The notes beneath the pieces were generated by a model that saw only the letters and a list, made by a program, of their open reading frames with translations, had not been told where the DNA came from and searched no databases. Of a stretch of 15,096 nucleotides of DNA, positions 7,775 through 13,150 are shown in pieces. The position numbers and the translations under genes are program-made. Numbering within the stretch: the stretch's first letter is position 1; each line of letters opens with the position of its first letter. Origin of the DNA: Treponema sp. (GTDB lineage: Bacteria > Spirochaetota > Spirochaetia > Treponematales > Breznakiellaceae); NCBI GenBank assembly GCA_031281855.1, contig JAITEW010000146.1, forward strand, positions 1 to 15,096. The letters run 5' to 3'.

Positions 7775-7803
7775 GTTATACAACGGAAAAAAAGTTTTGG
7801 CAA
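7775..7803 (-). promoter_or_regulatory. Sigma70-type promoter for the metal ABC operon
   Basis: On the minus strand, TTGCCA (7803-7798) is followed after exactly 17 bases by TATAAC (7780-7775). Each hexamer differs by one base from consensus. The start of transcription is expected about seven bases further on, at the ATG of the ATPase gene. GTTGTATAAC (7784-7775) covering the -10 is an imperfect dyad (four of five pairs) and could be part of a metal-regulator operator such as Zur; that is speculative. Confidence 0.55.
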
Positions 7804-7835
7804 GGCCGCGTGTTGCCTCTGTCGGGCCGGGAACG

Positions 7836-7847
7836 GCGGTTAACCGC
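7836..7847. promoter_or_regulatory. 12-bp perfect palindrome in the divergent ABC/pst region
   Basis: GCGGTTAACCGC is a perfect 12-base palindrome lying between the metal ABC promoter and the Pho boxes of pstS. The 10-mer AGGCCGCGTG occurs on both sides of it (7803-7812 and 7848-7857). The arrangement looks like an operator, but I cannot assign a regulator, and the GTTAAC core is not in the 11-bp phase of the Pho half-sites. Confidence 0.3.
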
Positions 7848-7863
7848 AGGCCGCGTGCGTCTG

Positions 7864-7902
7864 TTTAACCGAAATTTAACAATCGCCTCATTGATCTTTA
7901 AC
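7864..7902 (+). promoter_or_regulatory. Pho-box array upstream of pstS (PhoB binding sites)
   Basis: Half-sites occur in strict 11-base steps: TTTAAC at 7864, TTTAAC at 7875, CCTCAT at 7886 and TTTAAC at 7897. This matches the known geometry of PhoB/PhoP sites (direct repeats every 11 bases) and resembles the TTAACA type of Bacillus PhoP. A weak -10 candidate, TAGTTT, starts at 7913, ten bases after the last half-site. No -35 consensus is present, as expected for activator-dependent pho promoters. The same layout recurs upstream of pstA. Confidence 0.8.
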
Positions 7903-7923
7903 ACGGAATGATTAGTTTCAAAG

Positions 7924-7938
7924 TAACCTGAAAGGTTA
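7924..7938 (+). promoter_or_regulatory. Leader hairpin just before the pstS ribosome-binding site
   Basis: TAACCT and AGGTTA form a perfect 6-bp inverted repeat around GAA. It lies in the probable 5' untranslated region, just before the strong AAGGAG site (7938-7943) that serves the pstS ATG at 7950. It may tune translation or message stability, or may be chance. Confidence 0.35.
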
Positions 7939-7949
7939 AGGAGAAAAAG

Positions 7950-8780
7950 ATGAAGAAATTACTTGCGGTTTTTTTAGTGCTGGCTCTTGCAGGGAGCGTT
8001 TTTGCAGGAGGCAGGCAAGGGCAGGAAGCGGGAGCGGTCCATACCATTACCATCGCCGGTTCTACCTCGGTGAACCCTCTCATGGAACTGCTTATTGCAG
8101 AGTACCTTAAAACTCATGATAAGGTCAAGTTTACTGTCAGCGCTACCGGGTCAGGGGACGGCATCAAATCGGCAGCCGAAGGGGTTGCTGAAATCGGCAT
8201 GTCCAGCAGGGAATTGACCCCTGCGGAAATCGGGACCGGACTGGACGAGCTTATCATCGCCATAGACGGCATCGCGGTGATTGTAAACAACAATAACCCG
8301 GTTTCGAATTTGAGCCGCGATCAGATCCGGGCGGTCTATACCGGGGAAGTCAGCCGCTGGGAAGGATTGGGCGAAGCGGCCCGGGGCAAGTCCGGCAGAA
8401 TCGCCGTGATCTCCAGGGAACCGGGATCGGGAACCAGAGGGGCTTTTGAGGAACTCCTGGGTTTCCAGGACAAGATGGTAAACGGAGCCGTGGAGTTTGA
8501 CGGTACCGGCGCCATTAAGGCCGAAGTTTCCCGGAACGCCGATGCCATTGGATACATCTCTCTGGGTTCAACGGATTCTACAATAAAACCGCTTTTTGTG
8601 GACACTGTGGAAGCCAGCACGGCTAACGTGAAGGCCGGGACCTATAAAATCGCCAGGCCCTTCATCCTTCTCACCAAAAAAGGCGCTGTCCTCAATTCTG
8701 AAACCAGAGCTTTCCTGGATTGGATCATGCAAACCCCAGGCCAGGAGATCGTGAAAACCAGTTGGATCAGCGTACGGTAA
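7950..8780 (+). CDS. pstS: Phosphate ABC transporter substrate-binding protein PstS
   Basis: Periplasmic high-affinity phosphate-binding protein of 276 residues, first gene of the pst-pho operon. An N-terminal signal peptide (MKKLL core then SVFA) is predicted to be cut after A19, giving GGRQGQEAG; there is no cysteine, so it is not a lipoprotein. Phosphate-contacting segments are present: AGSTSVNPLMELL (about 36-48), SATGSGDGIKSAAEG with IGMSSRELTPAE, and SREPGSGTRGAFEE. The short length is that of the compact PstS class in Gram-positive and deep-branching bacteria rather than the 320-350 residue enterobacterial form. The ATG at 7950 is set by AAGGAG six bases upstream. Expression should be PhoB-dependent through the Pho boxes at 7864-7902. 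Identity is secure from motifs and neighbours. Confidence 0.96.
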   Translation: MKKLLAVFLVLALAGSVFAGGRQGQEAGAVHTITIAGSTSVNPLMELLIAEYLKTHDKVKFTVSATGSGDGIKSAAEGVAEIGMSSRELTPAEIGTGLDELIIAIDGIAVIVNNNNPVSNLSRDQIRAVYTGEVSRWEGLGEAARGKSGRIAVISREPGSGTRGAFEELLGFQDKMVNGAVEFDGTGAIKAEVSRNADAIGYISLGSTDSTIKPLFVDTVEASTANVKAGTYKIARPFILLTKKGAVLNSETRAFLDWIMQTPGQEIVKTSWISVR

Positions 8781-8783
8781 AAC

Positions 8784-9974
8784 ATGACGCCGCGCCGCTT
8801 TGCTGATGCCCTTTTTACCTGGCTCTTCAGGATCTTTTCTTTTACCGGCGTCCTCGCCTTGGGGGCCATTCTGGTTTTCATCCTGGTCCAGGGAACGGAA
8901 CCTTTTTTCGTCCCCACTTCCGGGAGCATCCGCATTGTTACCGAAAGGTTTGACCGTATTACTATTAACGGGAACGTTTACGAAAACCCCCAGGGCTCTA
9001 TTGAACTGCCCTGGGATATAAAAACCATTTCCCTCAGCTTCATGAACCAGGGGGAAGAGCAGAATATAACCATGTTCCTGGGGCCCGAAAAAAACAGCAG
9101 GACAAAGCTATTGCAGCCCCTGGAAACCGGAGGAGGGGAGCTCAGCTTTCCGGACGCCTATACCTGTACTCTGAGCTTCCCCGGCGCTGCTGCGGGACTC
9201 AGGCAGAAAATTCACATCATCCTGCCTGAGCCCCCTTATAGCATTTTTAGTTTTTTGGGCGGCCTTGAGTGGCGTCCTGCGTACAACAAGACCTACGGCG
9301 TTTTCCCCATGATCCTGGGTTCCCTTTTTGTCTGCTTCGGGGCTATGCTTCTGGGCCTTCCCCTCGCTATCCTCTGCGCCCTCTTTCTTTCCGAATTCCT
9401 CCCTGAAAAGCCCGCGGCCCTGTTCCGGGGAGGGATAGAGCTCCTGGCGGGAATTCCTTCGGTAGTTTACGGTTTCTTCGGCCTCATGGTTATTGTTCCC
9501 CAGGTAAAGGCGGTCTTCCACACGCCTTCGGGGAACGGGCTTTTATCGGCAGTGATCGTGCTGGCTATCATGATACTCCCGACGATTATCGCTGTATCGG
9601 AAAAAGCCCTGCAGGCAGTTCCGCGGTCCAGGCGGGAAGCGTCCCTGGCCCTTGGGGCGAGCAAAATGCAGACCGCGTGGCATGTGGTTCTGCCTCATGC
9701 GAAATCCGGGGTCCTGGCGGCGATTATTCTGGGGTTTTCCCGGGCCGTAGGAGAAACTATGGCGGTAATCCTGGTAGCCGGAAATTCGGCGCAGCTTATC
9801 AAGACCCCTCTGGACAGCGTCAGGACCCTTACCGCTACTATTGCCCTGGAAATGGGCTACGCCGAAGGGAGGCATTCGCTTATGCTTTTTTCCATCGGCG
9901 TAGTACTGCTCATTATGATCCTTATTTTGAACGGCCTTATCCTTTTTATACACCACAAAAGTGAAAATACATGA
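8784..9974 (+). CDS. pstC: Phosphate ABC transporter permease PstC with enlarged periplasmic segment
   Basis: One of two membrane subunits of the phosphate channel. It is 396 residues, against roughly 290-320 for most PstC. After the first span (about 11-36) comes an insertion of about 108 residues (45-152) that is polar and beta-like, then the standard SIFSFLGGLEWRP..YGVFPMILGSL entry to span two. The rest is typical: LLAGIPSVVYGFFGL, the EAA-type loop SRREASLALGASKMQTAWHVVLPHAKSG, and GFSRAVGETMAVILVAGN. The gene starts three bases after the pstS stop with no strong ribosome-binding site, so it is probably translated by coupling. Its stop codon overlaps the first bases of a hairpin repeat. 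The inserted segment has no match that I recognise. Confidence 0.95.
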   Translation: MTPRRFADALFTWLFRIFSFTGVLALGAILVFILVQGTEPFFVPTSGSIRIVTERFDRITINGNVYENPQGSIELPWDIKTISLSFMNQGEEQNITMFLGPEKNSRTKLLQPLETGGGELSFPDAYTCTLSFPGAAAGLRQKIHIILPEPPYSIFSFLGGLEWRPAYNKTYGVFPMILGSLFVCFGAMLLGLPLAILCALFLSEFLPEKPAALFRGGIELLAGIPSVVYGFFGLMVIVPQVKAVFHTPSGNGLLSAVIVLAIMILPTIIAVSEKALQAVPRSRREASLALGASKMQTAWHVVLPHAKSGVLAAIILGFSRAVGETMAVILVAGNSAQLIKTPLDSVRTLTATIALEMGYAEGRHSLMLFSIGVVLLIMILILNGLILFIHHKSENT

Positions 9975-10009
9975 GCTTGTTCCAAAAACTGAAGTTTTGG
10001 AACAGCCTC
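9973..10009 (+). repeat. Palindromic hairpin repeat at the end of pstC
   Basis: The arms 9973-9987 and 9995-10009 pair over 15 positions with thirteen Watson-Crick pairs, one G-U and one C-C mismatch, around a seven-base loop. The inner nine pairs (GTTCCAAAA with TTTTGGAAC) are perfect. The repeat starts within the pstC stop codon. There is no T-tract after it, so it is not a standard terminator; it may act in RNA processing or 3'-end protection between pstC and the internal pstA promoter. A second, degenerate copy is at 6153-6191. Confidence 0.75.
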
Positions 10010-10035
10010 ACATAACCGGCTTGAATTATCAGGAT

Positions 10036-10092
10036 TTTAACAGAAATCTAACAATAGCCTCATTAATCCCTAACAAAAGTCAATCATATTAT
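10036..10092 (+). promoter_or_regulatory. Internal Pho-box promoter upstream of pstA
   Basis: Half-sites again follow 11-base steps: TTTAAC at 10036, TCTAAC at 10047, CCTCAT at 10058 and CCTAAC at 10069. A good -10, TATTAT (10087-10092), follows twelve bases after the last half-site. The array copies the order at pstS position for position, including the odd CCTCAT third site and the bases between sites (AGAAA versus CGAAA, AATAG versus AATCG, TAATC versus TGATC). It predicts phosphate-controlled transcription starting inside the pst operon. Confidence 0.75.
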
Positions 10093-10099
10093 AAGTATC

Positions 10100-10939
10100 T
10101 TGAAGGCTAAAAGAAAATTGACCGATGCTTTTCTTTACGGTCTCATGGTCCTTGCTTCCGCAGCAGCAGGAGCCGCTCTTATTGGGATCATCGCTTATGT
10201 GCTTATCCAGTCAGCAGGGCAGATGAAACTTTCCTTTTTTTTCGGCCCCCTTCAAAACAGCCTTGTTCCCATGATCGTCAGCACTCTCTGGACAGTAGCG
10301 GCGTCTCTGGCCATAGCCCTGCCGGTGGGAATCATGACGGCGGTATACCGCAACGAATACGCCCGCAAAACAGGCTTTAACCGTTTTCTGGGACTGGCTA
10401 TCGACATTCTGGCAGGGATCCCTTCGATCATTTACGGGCTCTTCGGGCTCCTCGCTTTTTGCCGCTTTTTCAGCCTTGGCCAGTCCATAATCGCCGGGAG
10501 CCTTACCCTGAGCATCATGATCCTCCCTGTGATAATCAGGACCTCAGAAGAGGCCCTCAAAAGCGTTCCCGATTCATTCAGGGAAGGCTCTCTCTCCCTG
10601 GGAGCTACCAAATTCCAGACCATCGTCCACGCGGTCCTGCCCCCGGCCCTGCCGGGGATACTCACTGCCGCGATTCTTGCGGCAGGACGGGTAGTAGGGG
10701 AATCGGCGCCGGTGCTTCTTACTGTCGGCCTTGCCCGTAATCTTCCTAAATCGGTTTTTGAAAGCGGCCGCACCCTGACCATCCATCTTTACTACCTTAC
10801 CAAAGAGGCGATAAAGCCTGATGATTTCGCCCTCGCTTTCGCCGCCGCTGCGGTGCTCATCGTCCTGGTGCTCATCATCAATACTGCGGTTAAGATCATA
10901 GGCAGGAGCTTCGGAAGCAAAGCAGGGGACATAGAATGA
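10100..10939 (+). CDS. pstA: Phosphate ABC transporter permease PstA
   Basis: Second membrane subunit of the phosphate importer, 279 residues from the TTG at 10100, about normal for the family. It has six predicted spans, the motif ILAGIPSIIYGLFGLLAF, the coupling loop DSFREGSLSLGATKFQTIVHAVLPPALPG and AAGRVVGESAPVLLTVGLA. No ATG is available. The TTG at 10100 gives the basic start MKAKRKLTDAFLY that fits the positive-inside rule, but it has no Shine-Dalgarno site and lies seven bases after the -10. A TTG at 10118 gives MTDAFLY, has GAAGG 11 bases upstream, and aligns with the pstS start when the two leaders are compared. The true start is uncertain. Unlike the rest of the operon the gene is preceded by 125 bases of non-coding DNA. 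It overlaps pstB by four bases. Confidence 0.93.
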   Translation: MKAKRKLTDAFLYGLMVLASAAAGAALIGIIAYVLIQSAGQMKLSFFFGPLQNSLVPMIVSTLWTVAASLAIALPVGIMTAVYRNEYARKTGFNRFLGLAIDILAGIPSIIYGLFGLLAFCRFFSLGQSIIAGSLTLSIMILPVIIRTSEEALKSVPDSFREGSLSLGATKFQTIVHAVLPPALPGILTAAILAAGRVVGESAPVLLTVGLARNLPKSVFESGRTLTIHLYYLTKEAIKPDDFALAFAAAAVLIVLVLIINTAVKIIGRSFGSKAGDIE

Positions 10940-11700
10940 CGGCGCCTGAGGTACAAAAACTGCGTGTTTCAGATTTGGATCTTTTTTACGGTGAATTCCA
11001 GGCTCTTAAAGAGATCAACTTCGATCTGGACAAGAATGAAGCCGCGGCCCTTATCGGACCTTCAGGATGCGGGAAGTCTACGTTTATCAGAGTCCTCAAC
11101 AGGATGAACGATCTTATCCCGTCGTGCCGCATGACCGGAAAGGTGCTCCTTGACGGGGAGGATATTTACGGCGCCATGGATGTGACGGAACTCCGCACCA
11201 GGGTGGGGATGGTGTTCCAGAAACCGAATCCTTTCAATATGAGTGTCTTTGACAATGTGGCTTACGGCAGGCGCATGCAGGGCATGAACAATAAAAAGAA
11301 ACTTTCCGAACTTGTTGAACAATCCCTTGTCAAAGCCGCGCTTTGGAACGAAGTAAAGGACAGGCTGAAAAAATCCGCCCTGAGCCTTTCCGGGGGCCAG
11401 CAGCAGCGGCTCTGTATCGCCCGGAGCATAGCCATGGCGCCTGAAATCATCCTTATGGACGAGCCCACCAGCGCCCTTGATCCCATCGCTACAGGAAGGA
11501 TAGAGGAACTCATCGGGGAACTGAAGCGGGATTTCAGCATTATCATTGTTACCCATTCAATGAACCAGGCCGCCAGAATAAGCGACAGGACCGCGTTCTT
11601 TCTTTTAGGCGAACTTATTGAATACGGTTTTACTAAAGCGGTTTTTACCAACCCCAGGGACAAGCGGACTGAGGACTATATTTCCGGCCGTTTTGGCTAA
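10936..11700 (+). CDS. pstB: Phosphate ABC transporter ATP-binding protein PstB
   Basis: Cytoplasmic ATPase of the PstSCAB importer, 254 residues, full length. It has the A-loop tyrosine Y18, Walker A GPSGCGKST (41-49), RVLNRMNDLIPSCRMTGKVLLDG typical of PstB, Q-loop VFQKPNPFNMSVFDN, signature LSLSGGQQQRLCIARSIA, Walker B ILMDEPTSALDP and switch histidine in VTHSMNQAARISD. The NPFNMSVFDNV and MNQAARISD segments separate PstB from other ABC ATPases. The start ATG shares four bases with the pstA stop (ATGA), which indicates translational coupling. Besides transport, PstB is the subunit through which PhoU is thought to sense transporter state. Confidence 0.97.
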   Translation: MTAPEVQKLRVSDLDLFYGEFQALKEINFDLDKNEAAALIGPSGCGKSTFIRVLNRMNDLIPSCRMTGKVLLDGEDIYGAMDVTELRTRVGMVFQKPNPFNMSVFDNVAYGRRMQGMNNKKKLSELVEQSLVKAALWNEVKDRLKKSALSLSGGQQQRLCIARSIAMAPEIILMDEPTSALDPIATGRIEELIGELKRDFSIIIVTHSMNQAARISDRTAFFLLGELIEYGFTKAVFTNPRDKRTEDYISGRFG

Positions 11701-11710
11701 AGGATTTGTT

Positions 11711-12370
11711 ATGAAGCCGAGAGGACTATTAGCTGAAGAGATGAACAGCCTGCGCCGGGAACTGGCGTTAATGGCCGCAGTAGCCGGGGAAAATCTGGGA
11801 AAGGCTCTTTCGGCCCTGCACGGAGGAGACGCCGCGCTGGCGCAAGAAGCCCTTGAAGGGGATAAAAAGGTGGACAGCCTTGAACTCAAAATTGAGGACA
11901 TGGCCCTGGTCCTCATTGCGACCCAGCAGCCTGTAGCCGGGGATCTCAGGGAACTGGTAACGGTTTTGAAAATAACCGGAAACCTGGAACGTATCGGCGA
12001 CTATGCATCCCACCTTTCCAGAGCCGCCGAAAAATTTTCCAAACAGCCCCCTTTTCGTTCTTTGGAACACATTGAACGCATGGCGGAAACCGGTCAGGAG
12101 ATGCTCAAAGAAACCTTTTCGGCCTACCTTGCCCGGGACCCGGCTGCCGCCCGCAGGGCAGCCTCCTTTGACGCAAAAATCGACAACGAGCACAAGGAAT
12201 TAACCGAAGAAGTGCTCAAACTGATGAAAAAAAAACCGGAACTGGTAAAAGGAGCGGCGCGGCTCCTCAAACTTTCAGGCAGCATGGAACGCCTGGGGGA
12301 TCATATTACCAACATCTGCGAGGGGATCATCTACATGATCGAAGGCAGGCATGAGGAATTGAACGGCTAG
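11711..12370 (+). CDS. phoU: Phosphate signalling/uptake regulator PhoU
   Basis: Cytoplasmic all-helical regulator of 219 residues that damps PhoR kinase activity when phosphate is plentiful and limits PstSCAB uptake. It shows the expected internal duplication of two three-helix bundles: the metal-binding ExxxD motif appears as E93-RIG-D97 (ERIGDYASHL) and again about 100 residues later as E193-RLG-D197 (ERLGDHITNICEG). The ATG at 11711 is chosen for its AAAGGA site seven bases upstream and for the standard MKPRGLL-type start; the frame is open further upstream only within pstB. A run of nine A (12227-12235) encodes the three lysines of LMKKKPE. It lies ten bases after pstB. Confidence 0.95.
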   Translation: MKPRGLLAEEMNSLRRELALMAAVAGENLGKALSALHGGDAALAQEALEGDKKVDSLELKIEDMALVLIATQQPVAGDLRELVTVLKITGNLERIGDYASHLSRAAEKFSKQPPFRSLEHIERMAETGQEMLKETFSAYLARDPAAARRAASFDAKIDNEHKELTEEVLKLMKKKPELVKGAARLLKLSGSMERLGDHITNICEGIIYMIEGRHEELNG

Positions 12371-12444
12371 TCAGCCCGCGGCGGATCAACGCTGTTATTG
12401 GCGGACGTATTGGATTATTCTTAAAGTATCGAGGTGGAGTTTGC

Positions 12445-13137
12445 ATGAGCGCTGAACGGATATTGGTAATTGAAGATGATTCGGAAATCAGGGAGATGCT
12501 GAAATATGCCTTTGCGTCCGAAGGCTGGGAGCTGCTTATGGCAGGAACCGGCGAAGAAGGGCTCAAACTTTTGAGCGGCCAGGGGGCTGACTGCGTGATT
12601 CTGGATATTATGCTTCCGGGCATGGACGGCTTTAAAACGTTGAAGAAAATTCACGAAGACGAAGGGTCCCAGGGGGTTCCGGTTATCATGTGCACCGCCA
12701 GGGGGGAAGACGCGGATATTGTCGCGGGCCTTGAGCTGGGAGCCGAGGATTATGTGGTCAAGCCTTACAGTCCCAGGGTGCTTGCGGCCCGTATACGCGC
12801 TGCTCTGCGGCGGCGGGAGGATGCCACCGCAAGGCCCGCAAAATCCATTTGGCGCAGAGGGGAGCTCAGCCTGGACGAGGAACGGCATGCCGCTTTTCTC
12901 GGCGAACTGCCCCTGGATCTTTCGGCTACCGAATTCGCCCTGCTTGCCCAGTTTTTGAAATATCCCGAGACGGTCTTTTCCAGGAACCGGCTCATCACCG
13001 CGGTTCATGGTCCCGGTTATCCCGCAACGGATCGTTCCGTAGATGTGCAGATCCTTGGGCTCAGAAAAAAACTGGGGAAAGCAGGAGACTTGATCGAAAC
13101 AATACGCGGAGTCGGCTACCGTTTTAAGGCGCCGTAA
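12445..13137 (+). CDS. phoB: Phosphate regulon response regulator PhoB (OmpR/PhoB family)
   Basis: Transcription factor of 230 residues, phosphorylated by PhoR and expected to bind the 11-base phased Pho boxes before pstS and pstA. The receiver domain (about 4-118) has the acidic pocket E10-D11-D12, phosphoacceptor D54 (ILDIMLPGMDG), T84 and K106 (VKPYSP). The winged-helix domain (about 132-228) has DLSATEFALLAQF, DRSVDVQILGLRKKLG and the C-terminal IETIRGVGYRF hairpin. The start has a strong GAGGTGGAG site. A 74-base gap after phoU contains no Pho box that I can see and only a weak promoter-like sequence, so read-through from pst is likely. Naming as PhoB rather than another OmpR-type regulator rests on position between phoU and phoR. 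Confidence 0.93.
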   Translation: MSAERILVIEDDSEIREMLKYAFASEGWELLMAGTGEEGLKLLSGQGADCVILDIMLPGMDGFKTLKKIHEDEGSQGVPVIMCTARGEDADIVAGLELGAEDYVVKPYSPRVLAARIRAALRRREDATARPAKSIWRRGELSLDEERHAAFLGELPLDLSATEFALLAQFLKYPETVFSRNRLITAVHGPGYPATDRSVDVQILGLRKKLGKAGDLIETIRGVGYRFKAP

Positions 13138-13150
13138 TTCGAGGAGTGCT

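Noticed and set aside
12398..12426. Possible promoter before phoB (TTGGCG-17-TTAAAG)
   Set aside because: The -10 matches only three of six positions and no Pho half-sites are present. Operon read-through explains expression adequately.
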